In this document: positions 55,884-64,000 of the stretch, one piece after another | Layout: each line of letters begins with the position of its first letter | How positions within the stretch are numbered: the stretch's first letter is position 1 | IMG/VR virus record: IMGVR_UViG_3300042731_001312 | Span: 1 to 64,000 of that record | Source: a virus | DNA: 64,000 nucleotides | Strand: one strand, 5' to 3' | Program-made: the position numbers and the translations under genes | Notes under the pieces: model-generated | What the model was told of the DNA's origin: nothing | Database searches by the model: none | What the model saw: only the letters and a program-made list of their open reading frames with translations

Positions 55884-57746
55884 ATGGCATTACAGAATTT
55901 AAAAACATATTTCGAAGGCGCTAACATATCAGACGTCGATAATCTTCTTAGCAACAAGTGTATTGTAACCGAGAAGATTGATGCATCTTCTTTTCACGTC
56001 AAAAGAGACGGATCTGATTTTTTATTCTATAAGTCTGGCTCTAAACAAGAAATGGATCTAGTAGATCGCACGATTGTTAGATACTACGAGAATGCTATTA
56101 GATACTTTAGATCTGTATCTGAAGGCGCTGTAAAAGACATGCCATTCGACTGGAAATTTGGTTTTGATTATTTAGTAGATAATAAGACTGTTGATATTGA
56201 GTATGACATACTTCCAAAGTCTAATCTTATTCTAACGCATATCCAAGTTTTGCAACCATCTAATCCTACTAAGATTAGAAAGGTAATTAGAGACACTAAG
56301 GTCCTAAATAAATGGGCAGATAAGTTAGGTGTCGCTGGACCTCCAGTTTTATTTGAGGGTCTATTAGACTCGGGCCAGAAAGATGCAATTAAAGCTCTAT
56401 TGGCGATGTCAGTTAATGAGTTTGAGCAGAAATTTGAAGATAAAGATAAGCCTACATTTACTAGAAACGTCTTTGGTATTTTTAACCAGAACATGAAGCA
56501 ATCAGCTTTAATGAATGACCTGTCTAAGGATGTTGCTGGCTTTATTGTTAACTTCCATGATGGAAAAGAGTTGAAGTCTTTTAAACTAGAGAAGTTTAAT
56601 AAAAAACCGGCTGAAGAGAGAAAACCTTCAGACATGTATCAAATCACAATCTTAGATATTGTAGAGCACTTAACTCAATTTGACTTTGAATCAATACAAC
56701 TAAAAGAAGAGCAATCAGATTTAAGATATTTAGAACTAATGTCAGGTGTTTTTAATGACTATGTCGAAAAGAATGCTACTAAATATATTGGCGCTAAATT
56801 TGATTCTGCTGACTTTTCAGAATCTCCTCTATTTGAATTAAACCACAAGTTTATTCAAAATGAAAAGACCTTAACATTAGTACAAGATAGAATCTTATCA
56901 GAGCTATTTAAAATTACATTAGGTTCTTTTAGAAAGAAGAGAAATAAAGAAACAGATATTATCAATGCCGATCTAATGAATACTATCAACGATATTGTAG
57001 AAAAGATTGAGGGTACGGTGATGGCAAAAACAAACGAAGGCGACGTTATGAATTTCAATCAATATTTATTAAACCAAAAGATTTCGGCACAAGTTAGTCC
57101 AATCACAGAGGGTTTAACTGTTAATTATCCAGAACAGGGTAGTAAGCCAGTTAACATGTTTGTTGGTAGATTCCAACCATTCACGTTAGGTCATGCTAAG
57201 GTGGTTGAAACTATCTACAAGCAAAACGGACATCCAGTAGTTATCTTCTTAATTAAGTCTAAAACTAGAAAGGCAGAAGATGCATTTAAGAGACCTTATG
57301 ATGAAGAAACTCAAATGTCAATGTTAGACAAATTAAAGTCTAAATATCCTATTGAGAAAGTTTATATCTTAGATAGAGCAGCAATTGATCTAATGTTTAA
57401 TACAATGAGAGCTGATGGCTACGAGCCAGTACTTTGGGGAACAGGAACTGATAGACTTAAGACCTATTCATACCAAGTCGATAAGCCAGAATATAGAGAA
57501 GATCTTGGAGTGAGAGATGATTTCGGTTTATTTGAAATACCAAGGACAGGTAAGAATATCTCAGCTACTCAGGTTAGAAACGCAATGTTAGATAACGACG
57601 AGAAGATGTTTAAAAAATTAACACCCAAAGGCATCCATAGTATGTATGGAGAATTAAAAACTAAATTAGAGGATTCAATGGGAGTAGTTGCGGAGTCATC
57701 GCAACCAGAGTTCTTAACCTTCGAAGCCTTTTTGAAGAATATATAA
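55884..57746 (+). CDS. Fusion of ligase-fold nucleotidyltransferase and NMN adenylyltransferase-like domain
   Basis: 620 residues. The N-terminal part has an RNA-ligase-like motif I (TEKIDASSF, Lys31), a middle FYKSG and FGFDYLV pattern, and a motif IV/V-like AGFIVNFHDG with SFKLEKF near 218-236. A helical region follows. The C-terminal domain from about 420 is a nucleotidylyltransferase: GRFQPFTLGHA at 428-438 and ISATQVR at 559-565, as in NadM-type enzymes that join NMN to ATP to form NAD. Between the halves is an internal Met389 followed by NFNQYLLNQ, and the last residues read LTFEAFLKNI; both resemble the capsid-targeting motif. Confidence 0.7.
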   Translation: MALQNLKTYFEGANISDVDNLLSNKCIVTEKIDASSFHVKRDGSDFLFYKSGSKQEMDLVDRTIVRYYENAIRYFRSVSEGAVKDMPFDWKFGFDYLVDNKTVDIEYDILPKSNLILTHIQVLQPSNPTKIRKVIRDTKVLNKWADKLGVAGPPVLFEGLLDSGQKDAIKALLAMSVNEFEQKFEDKDKPTFTRNVFGIFNQNMKQSALMNDLSKDVAGFIVNFHDGKELKSFKLEKFNKKPAEERKPSDMYQITILDIVEHLTQFDFESIQLKEEQSDLRYLELMSGVFNDYVEKNATKYIGAKFDSADFSESPLFELNHKFIQNEKTLTLVQDRILSELFKITLGSFRKKRNKETDIINADLMNTINDIVEKIEGTVMAKTNEGDVMNFNQYLLNQKISAQVSPITEGLTVNYPEQGSKPVNMFVGRFQPFTLGHAKVVETIYKQNGHPVVIFLIKSKTRKAEDAFKRPYDEETQMSMLDKLKSKYPIEKVYILDRAAIDLMFNTMRADGYEPVLWGTGTDRLKTYSYQVDKPEYREDLGVRDDFGLFEIPRTGKNISATQVRNAMLDNDEKMFKKLTPKGIHSMYGELKTKLEDSMGVVAESSQPEFLTFEAFLKNI

Positions 57747-57747
57747 A
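57738..57747 (+). promoter_or_regulatory. Candidate late promoter AATATATAAA
   Basis: Overlaps the end of the preceding gene and lies 28 bases before the ATG at 57766. A weaker match to the GATATATAA element. Confidence 0.4.
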
Positions 57748-57765
57748 CAAACAGATTATATTAAT

Positions 57766-58149
57766 ATGAGAAATATAAAAACATTCGAAGCGTTTAAAAA
57801 CTCAGTAAATGAGTCAATTCAATTCGGTTCTTATTATTATAGTACTAGAACAGCATTCGGTGAGCATAGTGACAACCTACCAGAAAAAGGCAATACAAAG
57901 TATTTAGTATTTGCACATAATGAAGTAGATTTCTATGGCCAAAGAATTAGATTAGAAAACGGCGGTAGCAATAAACAACATATCGGCATTTTTGACGATG
58001 AGGCTAGTGCGGCAGACGCGTACAATACTGCTATGAAAAAACCAGATGGTGTTTATATTTCATTCTCAATGGGAACACTTTACGCAAAGTCTAAGTTCTC
58101 ATTCCAATATGAAGAAACACAGGGTAAACTAGCAAAAATTAAAGCATAA
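57766..58149 (+). CDS. Small capsid-targeted protein, function unknown
   Basis: 127 residues. Starts RNIKTFEAFKNSVNESIQFG, with the F-E-x-F element and an NE junction. The body looks like a compact beta domain (KYLVFAHNEVDFYGQRIRLE; YISFSMGTLYAKSKFSF). No family recognised. Confidence 0.6.
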   Translation: MRNIKTFEAFKNSVNESIQFGSYYYSTRTAFGEHSDNLPEKGNTKYLVFAHNEVDFYGQRIRLENGGSNKQHIGIFDDEASAADAYNTAMKKPDGVYISFSMGTLYAKSKFSFQYEETQGKLAKIKA

Positions 58150-58151
58150 TC

Positions 58152-60644
58152 ATGGCAACATTTGAAGACTTTTTATCAGAAGGTAAAAAAATACAAATCA
58201 AAAGAAAGTATACAGAGAATCACCCTGCACAAACAGTGGGCAAGACTGCTAATGTAAGAAATGCAGTACTTAAAGCAATTGCTGATGGTATGGTAACAAG
58301 AGAAGAGTTTAACTCTATTATTGCTGAACTTTCTGCTAATTCTAGCCAATGGGCTTCTAGAAATAGAAAATACTTTAATGTTTCTGAAGAGGGCATTAAG
58401 CTTTCAAGATGGGGTCGTAGAATTCTAGCTGAACTAGATGAAACTCCTAAAGCTGCTGAACTTAACGAGAAAGTTAAAGTTACAAAAGATAAATTCCCAT
58501 ACATTGAGTTTAAAGATGGTGGTAAGAAGTATGAAGTAGAATTTGACCAAGGTGATATTATTGACGACCACGGTAACGAGGGTAAAGACTGGTATTATGT
58601 CGGCGTTGACCAATTTGGCGATGAGTGGGAAATTGATGTTTACACTGATTTCAGAGATGAGCCAGAAGATTGGTTTCATGATACTATTAAGAGAGTTGAT
58701 GAGTCAAAAGTTAATGAAGCTAAATTTGTAAAAGAATTTGATAAAGCAGTTCTAGATGCTGAAACAGAACAAGATGTTTTAAAAGTATATCCTACAGCTG
58801 AATTTTATGTAGGTAAAATGTCACACTTCTTTGGAGAACTAGAACCAAACTTATTCTTTAAAGCTTATTATGCAGATTGGTATAAGAAAGATACTGGTAA
58901 ATCAATTAAAGGTGACTTTAAAATTACTACAATCTACTCAGAGAAGGGTAGTAGATACGTAAACTTATATGTAGAAGAATCTGCAGTTACTGAAAACTAT
59001 GAAGTAATCTGGTCTGACGGAATGAGAGGCCTGAAGAAATTCAGAAATGAAAGACAGGCTAGACAATATTTCGACGATAAGATCAAACAAAAGGGTATGA
59101 GAGATGTTGCTTTATATAGAGCAGGCTCTGGTTTTCACTCAACAACACAAACAGAATATGTAATTGCATTTTGGGGTGATGGCACTTACCTGGATAACGT
59201 ATCTAAGAGAGATGCAGATCTAGCAGCTAAAAAAGTAGAAGAATCAGTAGTTAACGAGGCATTCAAATTCGGTACTAAAAATCAGTACTCAATGGATGAT
59301 GTTAATGATGGCTATGGTTTTTGGGGTACTTTAGAAATGCACTACGATGAAAAAGAGGTACAAGACCACTGGTTAGTCGCGTTTATTCACCTAACAGGTA
59401 ACTTAGGCTTCTCTGATGCAGGTGCATTATATTTCCTAAACGCGAAATCAGGTAGATGGTTAGCAGATCAAGTTAACGATAAAGAGGGTATGAACTTTGA
59501 TCTAATAGATGTAATGGATGCATACGCAAAATCATCTCAATGGAAAAAATGGGCAAAAGAATATAACGACTATGCCCAAGAAGAATTAGCAGAAAATAAT
59601 AATACAAATATGAAAACAGAATTCCTATTCGAGTCATTTAGTGATTTCGTTGGCGCTAATTTTCTCAACGAGAAATTAGGTAGCCAGATTATGGCTGATA
59701 TTTTTATGTCTAATAAGCAAGGCAAAGCTGCTGCGCAAAACATTAAAACCTTAGCAAGGGGTTTTTATGGTATGGCTAAAGTAGCCCTAGATAAAATCCA
59801 GGATGAAGATTTTATTGTGAGTAACGATCCAGGTAAAGTATTTAAAAATTACGGCGGACCTAACCACATTTTATTCTTTATTTCAGATAACGAGAAAGAG
59901 AACCCATACTTCCCAGTAGATTCTTATGGTTCATTAAGAACAATCCCGGGCGGTGGTATTCTACTAGCAGCAATGTCTGGTGATAGAATGTTCTTCGCTA
60001 ACGAGTGGTCTAGATGGTCAGGTGGCGGAACTTGGACTAAGCAAAAGAAGGGTGATGAAAGCCAAATTGGTGTTTCTCATAGATATAGAGGCTGGGATGC
60101 AACCGGACTTAACAACGGTAAGAGAATCTCAGAAGTTTCTGATAGAGTAATTGTACTTAACCTAGATTTAGTAAGACAAAAGTATTCTACTGCTCAATTA
60201 AGAGATGCTAGAGCTGCTGCTAAAGCAGGAGCTACCGCGTTCCAATCTGATAAAGACTTCAAGAAGGCTAATATGGCTAGATACCAACAGATTTTAGCCA
60301 ATAAAGCAGCAAGCCTACCTTTAGACAGTATGGTTGAAGGTGCGATCGATATGTTGACTAAGCAGATCCAAGACGGTTTAAAGAAAGGTGAGAAGACTCA
60401 GTATAATGAAATTAAAATTGGAGAATCTCCTAAAGGTAGAGAAGTAAAAGCTAGAGATGCTTCTAGCCACATGTCTTCTATTCTTGATGACTACCAAAGA
60501 TATTGTGACTATGTTAAACAGGCTGAAGAGTCAGAGGCTAGATATGGAGAAAGAGAGTCTTACTATGAAAGAGAGTCTAAAGATTACGCGAAAAGAATTA
60601 AAGATAAGATTAACAAAATAGAAACATTCGATTACGCTTGGTAA
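58152..60644 (+). CDS. Large capsid-targeted, polyprotein-like protein
   Basis: 830 residues. The N-terminus (ATFEDFLSEGKKIQIKRKY) has a clear L-x-E site. Similar short junctions recur: DESKVNEAKF near 188, EESVVNEAFKF near 364, and a second full N-terminus-like element at Met487 (KTEFLFESFSDFV, then NFLNEKLG). The DNA before Met487 (AATAATACAAATATG) reads like a gene start, so separate genes seem to have been joined in frame. Domains between junctions are small alpha/beta units of unknown family; the last one contains a possible helical tail. Confidence 0.6.
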   Translation: MATFEDFLSEGKKIQIKRKYTENHPAQTVGKTANVRNAVLKAIADGMVTREEFNSIIAELSANSSQWASRNRKYFNVSEEGIKLSRWGRRILAELDETPKAAELNEKVKVTKDKFPYIEFKDGGKKYEVEFDQGDIIDDHGNEGKDWYYVGVDQFGDEWEIDVYTDFRDEPEDWFHDTIKRVDESKVNEAKFVKEFDKAVLDAETEQDVLKVYPTAEFYVGKMSHFFGELEPNLFFKAYYADWYKKDTGKSIKGDFKITTIYSEKGSRYVNLYVEESAVTENYEVIWSDGMRGLKKFRNERQARQYFDDKIKQKGMRDVALYRAGSGFHSTTQTEYVIAFWGDGTYLDNVSKRDADLAAKKVEESVVNEAFKFGTKNQYSMDDVNDGYGFWGTLEMHYDEKEVQDHWLVAFIHLTGNLGFSDAGALYFLNAKSGRWLADQVNDKEGMNFDLIDVMDAYAKSSQWKKWAKEYNDYAQEELAENNNTNMKTEFLFESFSDFVGANFLNEKLGSQIMADIFMSNKQGKAAAQNIKTLARGFYGMAKVALDKIQDEDFIVSNDPGKVFKNYGGPNHILFFISDNEKENPYFPVDSYGSLRTIPGGGILLAAMSGDRMFFANEWSRWSGGGTWTKQKKGDESQIGVSHRYRGWDATGLNNGKRISEVSDRVIVLNLDLVRQKYSTAQLRDARAAAKAGATAFQSDKDFKKANMARYQQILANKAASLPLDSMVEGAIDMLTKQIQDGLKKGEKTQYNEIKIGESPKGREVKARDASSHMSSILDDYQRYCDYVKQAEESEARYGERESYYERESKDYAKRIKDKINKIETFDYAW

Positions 60645-60645
60645 T

Positions 60646-61842
60646 ATGCCTTCTGTAAGTAAGTCACAACAAAGATTAATGGGAATGGCCTATGCTGTTA
60701 AATCCGGCGATATGGAACTCTCAGACATTGACCCAGCTTACAGAGATAAAGTAAAATCATTATCTGACGGAATGACAAAGAAAGACTTAAAGAAATACGC
60801 TGCAACAAAGCATGATGGTCTACCAGAGACGGTGGATGAGGCATTTATTGGACCTTTTGTATTTAATGACAGTATGTCTGATGAAGAATTACTAGGAATG
60901 TACAATGGAGCATTAGATGGCTATGCTAACTATGCTAAAGGAATGTATTACCCTAAATCGGATTACAAGAAAGCTTATCAAGAAATTGAAAAGATTTTAA
61001 AGAAGAGAGGAGTTTCAGTAGACGAAAGTGCACAAGGGGCTGTATCTTTAAATCCAGGCATGACTATCGGTGGTATTGGTGACCCGATGCTTCCAACAGC
61101 AACTGAATTTGGATCGGGCGACGTACCTGCAGTAGCAGATATTGACGACGACGAAGAAGAGGCTAAAAAAGATAATACAAAAACAAAGTTAGAGATGGAA
61201 AATTTACATTTAACTTTCGATAGTTTCTTAAATGAAGCTTCTAATTTTAACGATCCAGTTTTAGTAGCTTTTAGAGCTGCTAGAATGAAGAGGGAAGAAG
61301 AGCTTGCAAAACCAAAGCGCAAGCCCCTTTATGGTAAACAAAGACAAAAAGCTGAAGATGATCTGTGGAATATTAGCCAAGACTTAAAAGATCTATATGC
61401 AGATAGAGGTCAAATGTTAATTGACATGGAACAAGAAGCAGAGGCTGAAGGTGGTCCAATTGCAGACGAATACGGAGGCAAATTAAATGATATTGAAGAT
61501 CAAATTCAAGCGCTAATTGTTAAGAGAAATAAACTTGAAATGAAATTAGCAGAATCAGTAGTTAATGAAAAGAAGCTAGATAGAGAAGACATGATGGCTT
61601 GGATCGAACAACACATGGATTTTGTAAGAACTACTGAAGAATTCAACGGTTCTCCAGGTGGCATCTGGGTTTCAGGTGAGAATGGCGACGAGTATAAAGG
61701 TAGAGTAATCTATGCATACTACTCTGAAGACTACAAGAACAGAACATTTGGTGTAGATAACAGATGGGAAAAGGAACTTAATAAAAGAGGGTGGTATAGT
61801 GAATGGCATGATGCAGGCACATCCATGATTTGGCCACTATAA
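60646..61842 (+). CDS. DUF3008-like domain fused to capsid-targeted units
   Basis: 398 residues. The N-terminal 60 residues (VSKSQQRLMGMAYAVKSGDM, then MTKKDLKKYAATKHDGLPE) match a small phage domain of the DUF3008 type, function unknown. An acidic linker leads to Met184 (ENLHLTFDSFLNEASNF), an internal capsid-targeting-like element with an L-x-E site. A coiled coil and a final domain after AESVVNEKKL follow (VIYAYYSEDYKN). A terminator lies just downstream, so this closes the operon. Confidence 0.6.
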   Translation: MPSVSKSQQRLMGMAYAVKSGDMELSDIDPAYRDKVKSLSDGMTKKDLKKYAATKHDGLPETVDEAFIGPFVFNDSMSDEELLGMYNGALDGYANYAKGMYYPKSDYKKAYQEIEKILKKRGVSVDESAQGAVSLNPGMTIGGIGDPMLPTATEFGSGDVPAVADIDDDEEEAKKDNTKTKLEMENLHLTFDSFLNEASNFNDPVLVAFRAARMKREEELAKPKRKPLYGKQRQKAEDDLWNISQDLKDLYADRGQMLIDMEQEAEAEGGPIADEYGGKLNDIEDQIQALIVKRNKLEMKLAESVVNEKKLDREDMMAWIEQHMDFVRTTEEFNGSPGGIWVSGENGDEYKGRVIYAYYSEDYKNRTFGVDNRWEKELNKRGWYSEWHDAGTSMIWPL

Positions 61843-61857
61843 AGGACAAACTTTTAA

Positions 61858-61921
61858 CAAAATAATTAGCCTGATATTTTTTTATGTCAGGCTTTTTTAT
61901 TATATTAGTACTGTAATTAAA
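61858..61921 (+). promoter_or_regulatory. 64-bp promoter module, copy C
   Basis: CAAAATAATT, about 30 bases including ATTTTTTTATGTCAG, then ATATTAGTACTGTAATTAAA ending 11 bases before the ATG at 61932. The central part doubles as the terminator of the upstream operon. Spacing is identical to copies A and B. Confidence 0.75.
61868..61898 (+). terminator. Rho-independent terminator embedded in the promoter module
   Basis: Stem AGCCTGA pairing with TCAGGCT around a 12-base loop, followed by six T. It stops transcription of the capsid-protein operon within the region that also contains the promoter of the next gene. Confidence 0.75.
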
Positions 61922-61931
61922 GATAAAGTAT

Positions 61932-62231
61932 ATGAAAACATTTAAAGATTTAGTATTTCATCCGAACCGCCGCGGCGGCGTTAACAGTCGAACTGATTTC
62001 GACAATGGATTTTCACTTAGTGTGGTTGCAGGTGGTGTGGCTTACAGTACGCCTCGTGATGACAGTCAAGACCCAGAACATTTCAGTGCGTTTGAGATAG
62101 CGGTGTTTGCTCCTGATGGTGAATTCACACGTGAGTTCTTCCCTGAAGACCATTCGGATGATGTAATGGGTTGGCAATCGCGTGCCGACATCAATACTAT
62201 TTTGTTACAAATTCAAAATCACAATGAGTAA
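61932..62231 (+). CDS. Small protein of unknown function (early candidate)
   Basis: 99 residues, starting KTFKDLVFHPNRRGGVNSR. The interior is beta-rich (GFSLSVVAGGVAYSTP; EIAVFAPDGEFTREF). First gene behind copy C of the promoter module; its stop overlaps the next start. No family recognised. Confidence 0.6.
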   Translation: MKTFKDLVFHPNRRGGVNSRTDFDNGFSLSVVAGGVAYSTPRDDSQDPEHFSAFEIAVFAPDGEFTREFFPEDHSDDVMGWQSRADINTILLQIQNHNE

Positions 62232-62385
62232 GAAAAAGAAACATGATGACAAATTAGACTTCAACGGAGGATGGACCTCTGGTGAGGCTGCTCATCATAT
62301 TTCTAAGAAAATGACTCAACAAACAGTGCCTGATAAAACCAAGTATTCAAGAAAGAAGAAACATAAAAATAAAGACGATGAGTAA
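62224..62385 (+). CDS. Small Lys/His-rich protein
   Basis: 53 residues, very basic at both ends (SKKKKHDDKLDFNGGW; KYSRKKKHKNKDDE), possibly nucleic-acid binding. The start at 62224 overlaps the preceding stop, and its own stop overlaps the phosphoesterase start, so translation is coupled. Confidence 0.6.
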   Translation: MSKKKKHDDKLDFNGGWTSGEAAHHISKKMTQQTVPDKTKYSRKKKHKNKDDE

Positions 62386-63055
62386 GATTGTAGTTATCGG
62401 AGATATTCATGGACATACTTCATGGAAGGACGTTATGCGTGCACATGGTGATGCCACCGAATATGTATTTGTCGGAGACTACTTTGACTCTTTTTCTGTT
62501 TCACACGCCGAACAAATCTTTAATTTTAAAGAGATTATTAAGTGGAAAGAGGGGTCAAAGATTAAAATGACTCTACTTATTGGCAACCATGATTTCCACT
62601 ATATGTCAGATTGTGGAGGTAGATACGGCGGCTACAACTATATGTTTGCACCTGAGATTAATCAATTGCTCAGGGAGAACAAACACCATCTACAAGTGGC
62701 GTATCAATCTGGTAAGTATCTCTTTACTCACGCTGGAGTCTCAAGAAAATGGTATGAGTCCAATTTTTCAGAAGATGGAAATATTGCAGACCAAATTAAC
62801 GAATTATGGAGATATGATAAAAGGTCTTTTAATCATACCGGTATGGAGGCGTATGGGAATGTCCCGGAAGAAGGCCCGATGTGGATTCGTCCTAGGGCTT
62901 TAAGGAGTTCACTACTCGATAAGAATATCGTACAGGTGGTTGGACATACTCACATGCGAGCAATTGATTATGATGATAACCACTATTTTGTTGATACACT
63001 TCCGTATGAGTATTTGACTATAGAAAACGGAGTTCCGATCATCAACAAGTTCTAA
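62378..63055 (+). CDS. Calcineurin-like metallophosphoesterase
   Basis: 225 residues. All five metal-binding motifs are visible: GDIHG, GDYFD, GNHDF, THAGVS and GHTH. This is a PPP/serine-threonine phosphatase-like enzyme resembling phage lambda phosphatase. Target may be protein, nucleic acid or dinucleotide; unknown. A terminator follows. Confidence 0.88.
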   Translation: MSKIVVIGDIHGHTSWKDVMRAHGDATEYVFVGDYFDSFSVSHAEQIFNFKEIIKWKEGSKIKMTLLIGNHDFHYMSDCGGRYGGYNYMFAPEINQLLRENKHHLQVAYQSGKYLFTHAGVSRKWYESNFSEDGNIADQINELWRYDKRSFNHTGMEAYGNVPEEGPMWIRPRALRSSLLDKNIVQVVGHTHMRAIDYDDNHYFVDTLPYEYLTIENGVPIINKF

Positions 63056-63072
63056 AACTGTTCAATATTTAG

Positions 63073-63103
63073 GGCCGTTCACTCACAATGAACGGCCTTT
63101 TTT
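63073..63103 (+). terminator. Rho-independent terminator
   Basis: Nine-base perfect stem GGCCGTTCA / TGAACGGCC with a 7-base loop, followed by six T. Ends the 61932-63055 operon. Confidence 0.9.
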
Positions 63104-63125
63104 ATTGAAACAAACTAGCACTTTC

Positions 63126-63140
63126 GTACTATAATTAATA
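63126..63140 (+). promoter_or_regulatory. Candidate promoter related to the 64-bp module core
   Basis: GTACTATAATTAATA lies 27 bases before the ATG at 63153. It resembles the GTACTGTAATTAA core of the three 64-bp modules, but the upstream box is not conserved. Confidence 0.4.
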
Positions 63141-63152
63141 AATCTATTTTAT

Positions 63153-63485
63153 ATGAGCAATATTCTAGAACAAGCAGACAAAATTATTAACCACAGATCA
63201 GAAGAGAAAGAACGTATGTATGGTCCTTTTGAAGAGGGCATGCGTCGTGCAGCAATGATCTGTTCTGGCATGACAGGCAAAGAGTGGACCGGATCCGATA
63301 TGTATGCAGCACTCGTCGCACTTAAATTAAGCAGACATTCTTACAACTATAAAGAAGATAATCTTCTAGATGCGGTCGCATATATTGGCGGCCTAGATAA
63401 TTACATTAAGAAGTATGGCTACGGTGAAACCGAAAAGCCAATTAATTTAACTGATGCCGACGCTGGATATGGAGACAAACAATAA
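63153..63485 (+). CDS. DUF6378-type phage protein
   Basis: 110 residues. The pattern ILEQADKIINHRSEEKERMYG, with LVALKLSRHSYNYKEDNLLD and VAYIGGLDNYIKK, matches a short phage family known only as a domain of unknown function. Helical. The gene overlaps the next start. Confidence 0.7.
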   Translation: MSNILEQADKIINHRSEEKERMYGPFEEGMRRAAMICSGMTGKEWTGSDMYAALVALKLSRHSYNYKEDNLLDAVAYIGGLDNYIKKYGYGETEKPINLTDADAGYGDKQ

Positions 63486-64000
63486 CCTGGTCTATTTTAC
63501 GGACTTAGAGAAGGATAATAATATTCGAATAGGTATTTCTGCGTTAGTTGGAAAACTAAGCAGTAAATTAACTTCACATAAATCAGGTTGGGCATTCCAT
63601 TTAGCAAATCAGCTAAAGCATGCCGGCTATCAAAATGTTCAAGTACTTACAGATAACACACCATGGGACGTAACAAGATTCGATGTAATCTTAATCGAGC
63701 ACGGTATGGAATTCAAAGGCAATTTTAATATCTTCGGTGGGGCGAACGATGACTTGTACCATCAAATCACTAGAATGTTCGCTCCCGGTATACGCATGTA
63801 TTCGCTCCACCACGATATGCCTTGTGTAGGTACTCTAATTGAAAAGCGCCTAAAGACAGGTTCAGATCTTTTTAAAACACTTGAAGTACAAATAAAAGAC
63901 GCTAAATCAATTTGTGCTAGAATTCCTAGAGTAGATAGAATCCAAAAGACAGATAAACTTTGCTTTGGAGATTCACATTCATTTAGCCAGTATACTCCGG
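63469..64000 (+). CDS. Protein of unknown function, 3'-partial
   Basis: ATG at 63469 overlaps the preceding gene by 17 bases; the frame remains open to the window edge (177 codons). It has alternating beta/alpha character (SGWAFHLANQLKHAGYQNV; DVILIEHGMEF; MYSLHHDMPCVG) and FGDSHSFSQYTP at the edge, reminiscent of the first GDS block of SGNH-type hydrolases. That resemblance is tentative. Confidence 0.65.
   Translation, partial: METNNNLVYFTDLEKDNNIRIGISALVGKLSSKLTSHKSGWAFHLANQLKHAGYQNVQVLTDNTPWDVTRFDVILIEHGMEFKGNFNIFGGANDDLYHQITRMFAPGIRMYSLHHDMPCVGTLIEKRLKTGSDLFKTLEVQIKDAKSICARIPRVDRIQKTDKLCFGDSHSFSQYTP

Overview
The window looks like a 64 kb piece of a large, AT-rich, contractile-tailed (T4-like, myovirus) phage genome that infects a member of the Bacteroidota, probably a flavobacterium. 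The T4 relationship rests on recognisable homologues of baseplate proteins (gp53, gp27, gp5, gp25, gp6), the single-stranded DNA-binding protein gp32, the primase gp61, and an adjacent uvsY-uvsW pair. The host inference rests on BACON domains, a Listeria-Bacteroides repeat, a small HExxH protein of a type I associate with Bacteroidota chromosomes, and start codons that mostly follow A-rich leaders without a Shine-Dalgarno sequence. I could not run any search, so family names are pattern recognition from the translated sequence.

Layout. (1) 1-1661: a modular adhesin or fibre, cut by the window edge, then a protein ending in a Hint (intein/hedgehog-like) domain; the two share one BACON domain split by a stop and a new start. 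(2) 1682-3109: small proteins with a T4-like capsid-targeting N-terminus, one carrying 33 consecutive aspartates; closed by a strong terminator. (3) 3177-8509: dCMP deaminase, an XPD/DinG-like iron-sulphur helicase, a 2-oxoglutarate oxygenase-like protein and small unknown genes. (4) 8564-16722: tail tube end and baseplate hub genes. (5) 16719-17607: two minus-strand genes. (6) 17723-20778: HExxH protein, an S1-domain protein, an amidoligase-like protein. (7) 20780-46491: baseplate wedge and a very large block of fibre and tail proteins. (8) 46505-52697: RuvC-like nuclease, two small minus-strand genes, gp32, primase, UvsY, UvsW. (9) 52734-61842: a second block of capsid-targeted proteins, including two nucleotidyltransferase/ligase-fold enzymes, one fused to an NMN adenylyltransferase-like domain. 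(10) 61932-64000: small genes and a metallophosphoesterase. No gene-free stretch exceeds 300 bases and I see no tRNA, CRISPR array or insertion sequence.

Regulation. Two candidate promoter classes can be read directly. A 64-bp module with identical internal spacing occurs three times (17619-17682 minus, 48146-48209 minus, 61858-61921 plus) in front of small accessory genes and looks like an early promoter. A GATATATAA motif about 30-45 bases before start codons heads structural and capsid-protein operons and resembles a late promoter (compare TATAAATA of T4).

The most interesting material is the set of about ten proteins sharing an N-terminal F-x-x-[FY]-[LI]-x-E type motif like the T4 capsid-targeting sequence, some carrying enzyme domains and some carrying the same motif again in mid-protein. 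The simplest reading is a set of head-packaged, protease-trimmed and probably injected proteins. The split BACON domain, the phage S1 homologue and the 64-bp promoter module also deserve follow-up.
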